The notes beneath the pieces were generated by a model that did not search any database, had not been told where the DNA came from, and saw nothing but the letters and a program-made list of their open reading frames with translations. The position numbers were made by a program, and so were the translations under genes. Below, one piece after another: positions 1 to 5,832 of a stretch of DNA of 47,126 bases. Location of the stretch: positions 1-47,126 of IMG/VR virus record IMGVR_UViG_3300032282_003362; one strand, written 5' to 3'. Origin of the DNA: a virus. The stretch's first letter is position 1. The number at the start of each line of letters is the position of its first letter.

Positions 1-79
1 CCGGGGCCGGACGGGGCCGGGGGCCTGGACGGGGCCGGGGGCCTGGACGGGGCCGGGGGCCTGGACGGGGCCGGGGGCC
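1..79. repeat. 79-bp direct terminal repeat (left copy)
   Basis: Bases 1-79 are identical to 47048-47126. A direct repeat at both contig ends normally means a circular or circularly permuted molecule, and a length near an assembler word size would explain exactly 79 bases. Because the repeat lies in an 18-bp tandem array, the overlap could also be a false closure caused by low complexity. Confidence 0.9.
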
Positions 80-134
80 TGGACGGGGCCGGGGGCCTGG
101 ACGGGGCCGGGGGCCGGGACGGGCCGGGGGCCGG
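13..134. repeat. 18-bp GC-rich tandem array (left end)
   Basis: The unit GGGGCCGGGGGCCTGGAC occurs five times perfectly at 13-102. A variant unit (CCTGG changed to CCGGG) follows at 103-120, then a degenerate stretch. The G runs (GGGG-CC-GGGGG per unit) could fold into G-quadruplexes and stall polymerases, which may be why the contig breaks here. The true copy number cannot be known from this sequence. Confidence 0.95.
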
Positions 135-419
135 AATTCAAGGAGCGGGGACACGTTCCGGGATTACCCCGGACACGGGAGCGGACTTTTGTCCGCGTCC
201 CCGCTTTTCCTAGCCACTAGGCGGGACTTTTGTCCGCTTGCCTTGGCTTGCTAAGGGCCGGACTTTTGTCCGCTTGCCTTGGCAACGGGAAGCCCCGTGA
301 CGCATAAAGCGGACACGGGGCGGAACTGACGGCCGAACGGCCGGGACACTATGCGGAAAGCATGAGGAAGAAGAGGGCGTAAAGCAGGACGGCCGCAATT
401 ACCCCGCAGAAAATGTCTT
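135..419. other. non-coding stretch after the leftward gene pair
   Basis: No convincing gene. It holds three copies of a GGAC-TTTT-GTCC hairpin and lies between the end of the 129-residue leftward gene and the tandem array. A 62-codon leftward frame at 210-398 merely translates the repeats and has no other support. Confidence 0.6.
181..283. repeat. three GGAC-TTTT-GTCC hairpins, two in a 24-bp direct repeat
   Basis: GCGGAC-TTTT-GTCCGC (181-196) is a perfect 6-bp stem with a T4 loop. The core GGAC-TTTT-GTCC recurs at 224-235 and 260-271. In the last two copies the identity continues through CGCTTGCCTTGGC, giving a 24-bp direct repeat (224-247 and 260-283) offset by 36 bp. Repeated small palindromes outside genes suggest protein-binding sites or transcript hairpins, possibly ending leftward transcription. 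Confidence 0.85.
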
Positions 420-809
420 TCACTTTCCGCCCCCCACGTTCCGCAAACGTTCCCGCAATGCGGCCGCAAACGCGGAAGGTTCCAACTCAACGCAAGGGCC
501 GGAAATAAATTCCGTGATGCTCCTATCCGTGGTTCGGGAATAATAATTCCGGGGCGTGCAAACAAACGAACCGTCCGGGAGCCGATAGGCAACGGCCGTC
601 AAATAGGAAATCAGAATTGAAATCCCGCAAACGTCCGCAACTGACGCGGAAACTTGCGGGGTAGCTTTAACGTCCCCAAGTCCCCGGGCGGCCGGAAGGA
701 CAGGAAGGAAATCCCGCAAAGCAATTCCGGCCCTCTTCCGCCGTTCTGCATTTGCTTTTGAAAGGACGTACCCAAGCGGCCCGGAATGAGAGAATTTTTC
801 GGAGTTCAT
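420..809 (-). CDS. hypothetical protein, 129 aa
   Basis: I do not recognise this protein. It starts at an ATG 6 bases after the stop of the 502-residue gene, so the two are probably co-transcribed leftward. No clear signal peptide is seen; a short hydrophobic stretch (GISILISYLTAVAY) lies near residues 61-75. The C-terminus is basic and ends in three glycines and a lysine. Codon choice (GGG, CGG, CCG, GCC; frequent TTCCG) matches the preceding gene and differs from the rest of the window, so both belong to the atypical island. Confidence 0.6.
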   Translation of the reverse strand: MNSEKFSHSGPLGYVLSKANAERRKRAGIALRDFLPVLPAARGLGDVKATPQVSASVADVCGISILISYLTAVAYRLPDGSFVCTPRNYYSRTTDRSITEFISGPCVELEPSAFAAALRERLRNVGGGK

Positions 810-815
810 TCGGAT

Positions 816-2324
816 TTAGTAAGAGAGGGAACGAAGGGAAAGAACGGCCGCTTTCACAGCTTCATTCAATTTTTCGGCACTTGCTCCGAGGATTGAAAAA
901 TTGGAAATCTGATTTTCGATTGAAACGTTTTCCGCTTCTTTTTCCGCAATTTCCGTTTCCGTGTTCGCCCGGTATTCGGGGGCGTTATTTTCCCGGACGT
1001 TGAGTTCATGCTTTTCCCGAACTGTCCCGAAAATAATGCGGGACCTTTCTTCCGCGTGTCCGTCAATTCGCATTTGAATTTCAGAAACCAAACGTTGAAA
1101 AAACGGAACGGCCGTTTCCAAGGAATAGTCTAAGGCGGGAACGGCGGGGACGTGTTCCACGGCAAACGTAGGGGCAAGAACGGCCGCAAATTCCCCGCCT
1201 AAGTCTTTCGCAACGTCCACACGGTGACAGCCACAAGACACCAAACGGACAGGGGTGAATTCCGGGGTGGAATAATTGCGGACAGTTACGGGACCGTAAC
1301 GGTTCCGCAGCTCCTTCCGTTCCCCTTTCAAAAAGGCCAACAATTCGGCCGGGGTAAATTCGGCCCGGACGTTTGAAGAAAGAAGCAATTCCCCGGCCGC
1401 GGAAACGGCCGCGGAGTAATTAGCTCGACAGATTTCCGGGACGGTACGGGCCGGAATTCCGGGGAAGTATGGTTTAACTTCGTTCGGGCTATAGCGATTT
1501 GCGGAACCGTAGTTCCCCGCAAGTTCATCAATTTCAGTAGGTGTCGGGAGTTCCAATTTCGGGACTTCCGCCCCCATTGCGGCCGCAAGCCAACCTTGGG
1601 CCGTTGCCTTGTCTTTCTCTTTTTCGGAAGATTTTTCGTCAATGAGCGAAAGCTGATTTGAAGAATAAGTCCGCAGTCTTTCATGCGCGGCCCGGAAATC
1701 AAATTCGGCTTCGTTTTTGATTCGTTCCCGAAGGTAAACCAAACGGCTTTCATTAGAATAAATTGAGGACTTCAAATTCTTCAATTTTTCGGAAATCGCC
1801 TTTCCCCGAAGCCACTGTTCGCCCGTAAGGGTACCGGAAAAATTCCGCAGAAAATCCCGGAGTTTGTCCTGTTCACTGCCGAATTTCGGGGACCAAATTC
1901 CGGGAAGGTTTTCCCCGGCCGGACTTGCGCAATAACGTTCCGTTTTTTCCCCGGCCCCCCCAAGGATAACGGCCCGGAGTGTGTCATAAGCATCAGAGTT
2001 CCCGGAACGTGTCTGGGAAGACTTTAGGTCCCCGTCCCGGTAGTGAACCGCGTGCAAACGATAACTTCCGTGACTCAAAAACAATTCCGTGAATGTGACG
2101 TGTCCGAGCCTAGTAACAATCAGTTCAGACTTCCCGGCCGTAAGCCTGAATTTCCCGTCCCGGCCTCTCAAATAATCAACTAGCGAAATCAATTTCGGAC
2201 TAGTGAAATTCACGCTCATTCCGTGGTCGGAAAGGTGTTTCAAATTATCAACTAGCAAAGAAGGAAAGCGATATGCCTTCACTTCGGAATTTCCTGACAA
2301 TACCAATGGTGTGTTTGTTTGCAT
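816..2324 (-). CDS. hypothetical protein, 502 aa, coiled-coil rich
   Basis: This is a long intact frame with protein-like composition, but I recognise no family. Residues about 150-240 and 410-490 are rich in Glu, Lys, Arg and Leu with heptad-like spacing and probably form helices or coiled coils. The middle has a short Cys-rich motif (VSCGCHRVD). There is no signal peptide or membrane segment. It is the first leftward gene after the control region, with a candidate promoter at 2368-2396. Codon use strongly favours GGG, CCG and CGG, no GATC occurs in the gene, and TTCCG/CGGAA words are very frequent, unlike the structural genes. A regulatory or replication role would fit the position but is not shown. 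Confidence 0.65.
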   Translation of the reverse strand: MQTNTPLVLSGNSEVKAYRFPSLLVDNLKHLSDHGMSVNFTSPKLISLVDYLRGRDGKFRLTAGKSELIVTRLGHVTFTELFLSHGSYRLHAVHYRDGDLKSSQTRSGNSDAYDTLRAVILGGAGEKTERYCASPAGENLPGIWSPKFGSEQDKLRDFLRNFSGTLTGEQWLRGKAISEKLKNLKSSIYSNESRLVYLRERIKNEAEFDFRAAHERLRTYSSNQLSLIDEKSSEKEKDKATAQGWLAAAMGAEVPKLELPTPTEIDELAGNYGSANRYSPNEVKPYFPGIPARTVPEICRANYSAAVSAAGELLLSSNVRAEFTPAELLAFLKGERKELRNRYGPVTVRNYSTPEFTPVRLVSCGCHRVDVAKDLGGEFAAVLAPTFAVEHVPAVPALDYSLETAVPFFQRLVSEIQMRIDGHAEERSRIIFGTVREKHELNVRENNAPEYRANTETEIAEKEAENVSIENQISNFSILGASAEKLNEAVKAAVLSLRSLSY

Positions 2325-2341
2325 TTTTGCGTTTTTTTACG

Positions 2342-2359
2342 GGGGGCGGGATTGCCCCC
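2342..2359 (-). promoter_or_regulatory. G/C hairpin in the leader of the leftward transcript
   Basis: GGGGGC (2342-2347) and GCCCCC (2354-2359) form a 6-bp GC-only stem with a 6-base loop, between the candidate promoter and the ATG at 2324. It could act as an attenuator or mRNA stabiliser. Confidence 0.45.
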
Positions 2360-2367
2360 TGAAAATG

Positions 2368-2396
2368 AGTAATGCGAATTCCTGGTTTTCAGTCAA
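2368..2396 (-). promoter_or_regulatory. candidate sigma70-type leftward promoter
   Basis: Read leftward, TTGACT (2396-2391) is followed after 17 bases by ATTACT (2373-2368). This is near the bacterial consensus, about 45 bases upstream of the ATG at 2324. It would drive the 502- and 129-residue genes and possibly the early genes beyond the array. Confidence 0.4.
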
Positions 2397-2478
2397 TCCG
2401 GTTTTTGCCGTTTTTCTTTTTTTCCCGTTTCTGTCTCCACTTCCTGGTTTTGTATGTACGGTTTAGCATGGTATTATC

Positions 2479-2520
2479 CCGTTGCATCCCCCCCCCTTGG
2501 GGGGTGGGGGATTGCAACGG
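2479..2520. repeat. 42-bp imperfect inverted repeat with C9/G-rich core
   Basis: CCGTTGCA-TCCCC on the left pairs with GGGGATTGCAACGG on the right with one bulged base, around a run of nine C, TT and two G runs. It could be a strong transcript hairpin or a protein-binding palindrome. There is no following T tract, so a terminator role is doubtful. Confidence 0.7.
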
Positions 2521-2560
2521 AGAGAATGCCATTGCAAACCAAACCAGGCGAAAAGTCTGA

Positions 2561-2580
2561 ACCAATCAAAACCAATCAAA
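2561..2580. repeat. tandem 10-bp direct repeat ACCAATCAAA
   Basis: Two perfect adjacent copies of ACCAATCAAA sit in an A/C-rich strand (about 2530-2590) that has further ACCAAA-like words on both sides. Helical-turn spacing and strand asymmetry resemble an easily melted or iteron segment. Confidence 0.7.
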
Positions 2581-2962
2581 CCAAAAGCGGGAAGCTCCTA
2601 GACTTCCGGGGCCGGAATTTTTTCCCTTTATGCGTCGCCTGGCATGGCGAAAACCAAAAACCAAACGTTCCCCGCAAGCGTAGGGCCGGACGGCCTGCAA
2701 TGGCGCAAGGACAGCCAAGAACAGGCAAGGGCGAACGGGATAGACTGTCCGGCCCGTTCCGGGCCGGACAGCCCCCGGAGGTGGGGGGGTACCCCGGAAC
2801 TAGGGTATAGGGTAAAAACGGGTGATACCCCCTTCACAAATCGGTTCACACAAAGCGCAAATTCACACTACGCAATAAAACAACTTAAAACATTGTTATG
2901 CAACGGCTACAAAAGCGCCGCAAGATCAACACAACAGAAGAATAGTTATTCTGTTGGGAGTA

Positions 2963-3001
2963 GTTATCTCTCCCGGTTTAGGGTAAACCGGGAGAGATAA
3001 C
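2963..3001. repeat. 39-bp perfect palindrome (18-bp arms, GGG loop)
   Basis: Arms 2963-2980 (GTTATCTCTCCCGGTTTA) and 2984-3001 are exact reverse complements around GGG. Such a perfect long palindrome is rare outside terminators, resolution sites and replication hairpins; no T tract follows. A degenerate partial copy of its core lies at 3161-3181. Confidence 0.95.
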
Positions 3002-3025
3002 GCACGGTAATGCCTTATCCGTGCG
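3001..3025. repeat. hairpin CGCACGG-N11-CCGTGCG
   Basis: The 7-bp perfect stem at 3001-3007/3019-3025 abuts the 39-bp palindrome, sharing base 3001. A smaller hairpin, TCCGCA-TT-TGCGGA, follows at 3034-3047, giving three hairpins in 85 bases. Confidence 0.85.
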
Positions 3026-3087
3026 TTTCAGATTCCGCATTTGCGGAGGTTGCGGAGGGTGGAAAGTCGGAGTCTAATGTCACGCGA

Positions 3088-3105
3088 GCAGGTCGCATGA
3101 CCTGC
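3088..3105. repeat. inverted repeat GCAGGTC-GCAT-GACCTGC, copy 1
   Basis: A 7-bp perfect stem surrounds GCAT. With flanks, 22 bases (3085-3106) are identical to 3236-3257. Two identical dyads about 151 bp apart suggest a dimeric DNA-binding protein that may loop the intervening DNA. Confidence 0.9.
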
Positions 3106-3160
3106 GATCCGCCAGAATCGCCAGAAACGCCAGAATTGATTCCGGCGGCCTACGAGCGCA

Positions 3161-3181
3161 CCCGTTTTAGGGTAAACCGGG
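3161..3181. repeat. degenerate copy of the 39-bp palindrome core
   Basis: CCCGTTTTA-GGG-TAAACCGGG differs by one base from the core CCCGGTTTA-GGG-TAAACCGGG at 2972-2992, and the identity extends a few bases (AGA) to the right. It is probably a second binding site or the remnant of a duplication. Confidence 0.8.
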
Positions 3182-3196
3182 AGAAGCAACACCCTT

Positions 3197-3233
3197 GGGG
3201 TGTGGCAGGGGTGTGGTCGGGGTGTAGGGGTGT
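3197..3233 (+). repeat. four GGGGTGT iterons, potential G-quadruplex
   Basis: GGGGTGT begins at 3197, 3208, 3219 and 3227, so the first three are spaced exactly 11 bp, one helical turn. The four G4 runs with loops of 7, 7 and 4 bases fit a canonical quadruplex pattern. They lie between the degenerate palindrome and the second GCAGGTC dyad. Confidence 0.85.
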
Positions 3234-3238
3234 TACGA

Positions 3239-3256
3239 GCAGGTCGCATGACCTGC
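3239..3256. repeat. inverted repeat GCAGGTC-GCAT-GACCTGC, copy 2
   Basis: Identical to the dyad at 3088-3105, with matching flanking bases. It is the nearer copy to the rightward genes, about 55 bases upstream of the candidate promoter, and therefore a plausible operator. Confidence 0.9.
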
Positions 3257-3309
3257 GTATGTGTTGATTGGGCCAGGCATAAATGCTGGGTGACTAAACC
3301 AAAAATCTA

Positions 3310-3338
3310 TTGACAGTAAAAAACGTGGGGTCTGGATG
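3310..3338 (+). promoter_or_regulatory. candidate rightward promoter
   Basis: A consensus TTGACA (3310-3315) is followed after 17 bases by TGGATG (3333-3338), a weak -10. The first rightward gene starts at 3347, so the leader would be very short or absent. The -35 is convincing, the -10 is not. Confidence 0.3.
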
Positions 3339-3346
3339 AGTGGGCA

Positions 3347-3655
3347 ATGAAGAAATTCAAGACAGACCGGGAGCTGTGCGAGTGGATTAAATTTCAATCT
3401 GAAGATGACGAGGTATTGATCATTGATGGATTCTGCGAAGAGTTTGTTGGGTTGCAGCGCAACGAGCACGGCGACAATGTTGCGGTGTACAATGAAGAGG
3501 GTATTATTGTTAATTTAATAAAGCAGGGCATGAGTTTGGAATACGTTGATGAGTATTACCGCTTCAACATTTTAGGACTTCAGCTTGGTCCCCGAACGCC
3601 AAAGTTCATCTGCATACCTGAATCAGAGATTTCCTATGAATCATCTTTGTCCTGA
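3347..3655 (+). CDS. hypothetical protein, 102 aa
   Basis: First gene of the rightward transcript. It is a small acidic soluble protein with no signal peptide or membrane segment and no family that I recognise. The middle (FVGLQRNEHGDNVAVYNEEG) alternates polar and hydrophobic residues as in a beta sheet. Its end overlaps the next gene by 20 bases. GATC appears again here and codon choice matches the structural genes, so it lies outside the atypical island. It is probably a phage accessory or packaging-region protein. Confidence 0.6.
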   Translation: MKKFKTDRELCEWIKFQSEDDEVLIIDGFCEEFVGLQRNEHGDNVAVYNEEGIIVNLIKQGMSLEYVDEYYRFNILGLQLGPRTPKFICIPESEISYESSLS

Positions 3656-3818
3656 GTGTCGGTCGAACGGGGTGATGGCGATTGAGGGTGGCCTGACTTG
3701 TTATTTGGCTCACGGCGGGTCGATGGAGGGGTGGGCAAACAAAAACAGCATCAGGTATGTTGGTGATGAATTTGATATGTTGATCAAAGTGGAGGTGGAC
3801 GAATCGGTTGAATTTTAA
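3636..3818 (+). CDS. small zinc-ribbon-like protein, 60 aa
   Basis: The start MNHLCPECRSNG gives a CxxC pair at residues 5-8; a further Cys in LTCYLAH near residue 22 and a nearby His could complete a metal site. I chose the ATG at 3636 because the Cys motif then sits at the N-terminus as in other zinc ribbons; an upstream in-frame start at 3585 lies well inside the preceding gene. The stop overlaps the next ATG (TAATG), so the two are translationally coupled. The coupling suggests a role near the candidate small terminase. The function is otherwise unknown. Confidence 0.6.
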   Translation: MNHLCPECRSNGVMAIEGGLTCYLAHGGSMEGWANKNSIRYVGDEFDMLIKVEVDESVEF

Positions 3819-4375
3819 TGGACGCAAAACTTACAAAGGCTGAAGAGGCTGGAAAGGTGGCTGTATCCTCACGGATGCCGGTCGAGAAACTTGTGCAGAT
3901 CCAGGTTCTGGTTGATCGAGGCAACACGGATCAGCAGATCATGGACATCAGTGGCCTGCCGTTGTCGGACATCCAGGAAATCATCACGGTGGAGGGTTGG
4001 AGGAACAATGTATTGCTGACGCCTGAGCAGGCGGTGGTGGCATTGGAGAACCGCAACGTGCTGTTGAAGCGGTGGGAGCGGGCGATCGGGGCGCAGGCCC
4101 GATTCCTGTCCTTTCACGGCCTTCAGATGGCGGCGGGCGCAAAGACGCCACGAGACTTCAAGGATGCGGCGCAAGGCACGAAGCTGATGGTTGATATAGC
4201 GCGTGAAGCGGAGGGCATGGATGGGAAGGAGAAGAAGTCCTTGGCTGGATCTGGCAGCGTGATTTCGATGTTCTACATTGAGGCACCGCTGGAGCCTCGC
4301 CGGAAGGTGGAAGAGAATGTAACCCCTGTTGAGGCAACCCCTGTAAAAAACGAAAATGAACAAGTTGAGTTCTAG
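3818..4375 (+). CDS. putative terminase small subunit
   Basis: A 185-residue protein with a likely helix-turn-helix in residues about 24-58 (VEKLVQIQVLVDRGNTDQQI ... LPLSDIQEII), a helical middle and a long acidic, disordered tail. Length, N-terminal DNA-binding motif and position at the head of the structural genes fit a small terminase, which recognises phage DNA and hands it to the large subunit. The large terminase is 17 kb away at 21192, which is unusual. I cannot exclude another DNA-binding protein. The candidate control region just upstream could hold the packaging site. Confidence 0.5.
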   Translation: MDAKLTKAEEAGKVAVSSRMPVEKLVQIQVLVDRGNTDQQIMDISGLPLSDIQEIITVEGWRNNVLLTPEQAVVALENRNVLLKRWERAIGAQARFLSFHGLQMAAGAKTPRDFKDAAQGTKLMVDIAREAEGMDGKEKKSLAGSGSVISMFYIEAPLEPRRKVEENVTPVEATPVKNENEQVEF

Positions 4376-4586
4376 GCAAAAGGCATGGCAGGACCGGAAG
4401 CACGCGGCTGGTCTGTGCGAGATCTGCGGCAAGGAGGATTTCCTGCCTGGGTCACGGCATTGTTGTGGGTGCCTTGAGCGGAGGGCGGCTCGCAAGCGAA
4501 TTTCCTGTGGGTTCAACAAGTGGAAGCCCGGCAGTCCTGGTCGTCCACCAAAGGTTCGTCCTGTTCAAAATGAAAAAGAAGCCTGA
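4356..4586 (+). CDS. Cys-rich small basic protein, 76 aa
   Basis: Residues 20-40 hold LCEICGKEDFLPGSRHCCGC, giving CxxC and CCxxC clusters that look like a treble-clef or zinc-ribbon metal site. Arg- and Lys-rich flanks suggest nucleic-acid binding. It overlaps the previous gene by 20 bases and the next by 17. HNH-like zinc proteins occur in this position in some phages, but no HNH catalytic triad is visible, so I do not call it a nuclease. Confidence 0.6.
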   Translation: MNKLSSRQKAWQDRKHAAGLCEICGKEDFLPGSRHCCGCLERRAARKRISCGFNKWKPGSPGRPPKVRPVQNEKEA

Positions 4587-4797
4587 GATGATTGGGGCTC
4601 AGAAGCGCACCTGCCTGCCTGGTGGGTTTGCCGTTACGAGCAAGCGGGCAAAGAATCCGCTAATGGCTGACGAGACGATTAGTGCGGCGAACAAGGCCCT
4701 ATACCGCCTGAAGGGTCATGCGGAGATGTATAGCGACAACTTTGGGTTTGGTTCGTTTCGACAGAAGCGAATTGACGTTAAGGGCAACCCTCCCTAA
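4570..4797 (+). CDS. hypothetical protein, 75 aa
   Basis: A small basic protein starting at the ATG at 4570 (MKKKPEMIGAQ). An in-frame GTG at 4465 would add 35 residues that only re-translate the preceding gene. No domain is recognised; the central part (ETISAANKALYRLKGHAEMY) is probably one long helix. It sits 9 bases before the adaptor gene, so a head-completion or minor structural role is possible but unproven. Confidence 0.55.
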   Translation: MKKKPEMIGAQKRTCLPGGFAVTSKRAKNPLMADETISAANKALYRLKGHAEMYSDNFGFGSFRQKRIDVKGNPP

Positions 4798-4806
4798 AAA
4801 CCCCCC

Positions 4807-5829
4807 ATGATCCAGCTCACTCTTGGTCAGGCCCGGCCTGAAGTTGCCCGCATTTGCGGTGATTCAGGTATGACCGTTACGGATGATGCGGTTGTGGGCC
4901 GTATCAATCGTGCCGTTCAGGAATTGATGAACGAGGGTGAGTTCCCGAATATCGTTGATCGCTGGCATATCGTGGCTGAAGACGGCATGGTGGTGCTGCC
5001 TTCGTTCCTCGATCGGCTGATGCAGATCAATGTGCGTGGTCGTCCCCAGACGATTGCGAGCCCGTGGTATCAGTTCGTTGCCTATGGGCCTGGCACCCGC
5101 GAGGATCAGCAGGGCTTCGGGCGCTGGTGGACGGATGACGGGATGATTCTCGATCGTGGCGAACACCCGGTAAAGGTTGAGGTTCCTGTGATTGCAGGTC
5201 CGTGGTACTTGCGGGTATATACGGCTGTGTCTGAGGGCGCGACTCCTCCCTATTGCACAATCCAGGGTACGGATGAGAACGGTGAGATTATCCGCACCGA
5301 GGTTGATTCTGTTTGGATCAATGGTGAGCAGATTGCTTTGGACGCTGACGAAGCCTACGTTCAATCAACCAAGGAATTTGCCTCGATCACGGCGTTCACG
5401 AAGCCTGAGACGAACGGGTACATTCGGCTGACGGCGTGGAACGGCTCGATCGAAATTGATCTGTCGAACTACGCGCCATACGACACAACCCCATCGTACC
5501 ATCATTACTTCAGCCAGTGGCTCAACGACCTTACGGCACCGACCGATTCTCCTCTGCGGGTGATTCAGGCGCGGTGCCGGAAGCGGTATGTGAAGGTGCG
5601 CGAGGATACTGATTTGCTGCTGATCTCAAACCTACCTGCTTTGTCGGAGATGGTAATTGCCCAGTACAAGCGCGACTCGGACGATATGCAGAGTTACGCG
5701 GCTCACAAGCAGACGGCGGTGGACCTGATGGTAAAGGAAGCGAACTCCTACCGTGGCAAGAGCCGTCTGCCTGGCCTTACTTTCCAGCGCGGGTTTGCGG
5801 TGGGCTCAGACATTCCGGCGCTCCGATGA
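4807..5829 (+). CDS. putative head-tail adaptor / tail tubular protein
   Basis: A 340-residue soluble protein. The N-terminal helices (VVGRINRAVQELMNEGEFPN) resemble adaptor or tubular-A-type proteins that dock under the portal. A beta-rich middle (about 100-240) and a helical C-terminus (ALSEMVIAQYKRDSDDMQSY) follow. In short-tailed phages this protein forms the ring between portal and nozzle, and the nozzle-like gene lies downstream at 9506 after the fibre genes. The assignment rests on architecture and context, not on a catalytic motif. Confidence 0.55.
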   Translation: MIQLTLGQARPEVARICGDSGMTVTDDAVVGRINRAVQELMNEGEFPNIVDRWHIVAEDGMVVLPSFLDRLMQINVRGRPQTIASPWYQFVAYGPGTREDQQGFGRWWTDDGMILDRGEHPVKVEVPVIAGPWYLRVYTAVSEGATPPYCTIQGTDENGEIIRTEVDSVWINGEQIALDADEAYVQSTKEFASITAFTKPETNGYIRLTAWNGSIEIDLSNYAPYDTTPSYHHYFSQWLNDLTAPTDSPLRVIQARCRKRYVKVREDTDLLLISNLPALSEMVIAQYKRDSDDMQSYAAHKQTAVDLMVKEANSYRGKSRLPGLTFQRGFAVGSDIPALR

Positions 5830-5832
5830 GCT

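Larger units (their letters stand above)
2325..3346. other. divergent control region, candidate replication origin
   Basis: About 1 kb separates the leftward gene starting at 2324 from the rightward genes starting at 3347. It is packed with inverted repeats, direct repeats and G runs (listed separately). I see no gene I trust: the rightward frame at 2644-3000 runs into a perfect palindrome and resembles nothing I know. The layout (divergent promoters, iteron-like repeats, AT-rich tracts at 2530-2590 and 2830-2950) is what a phage origin plus regulatory hub would look like. That role is inference. Confidence 0.5.

Noticed and set aside
1-79. Packaging-type direct terminal repeat of the virion
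   Set aside because: Only 79 bases, entirely within a low-complexity array and equal to an assembler word size; true terminal repeats of short-tailed phages are usually longer and unique.
210-398. 62-codon leftward frame with repeated GKRTKV
   Set aside because: The repeat is the 24-bp DNA repeat translated; no other support.
2644-3000. 118-codon rightward frame in the control region
   Set aside because: It runs into the 39-bp perfect palindrome (its C-terminus is the palindrome translated), has no ribosome-binding site and resembles no protein; it is better explained as chance in GC-rich DNA.
2963-3257. CRISPR array
   Set aside because: Repeats here are few, different in type and not regularly spaced; no cas gene in the window.
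3010-3267. 85-codon rightward frame over the dyads and iterons
   Set aside because: It mostly translates repeats and hairpins; no protein-like composition.
3869-4519. 216-codon antisense frame over the candidate small terminase
   Set aside because: Antisense to two well-supported genes; composition (Arg/His/Leu-rich) typical of a shadow frame.
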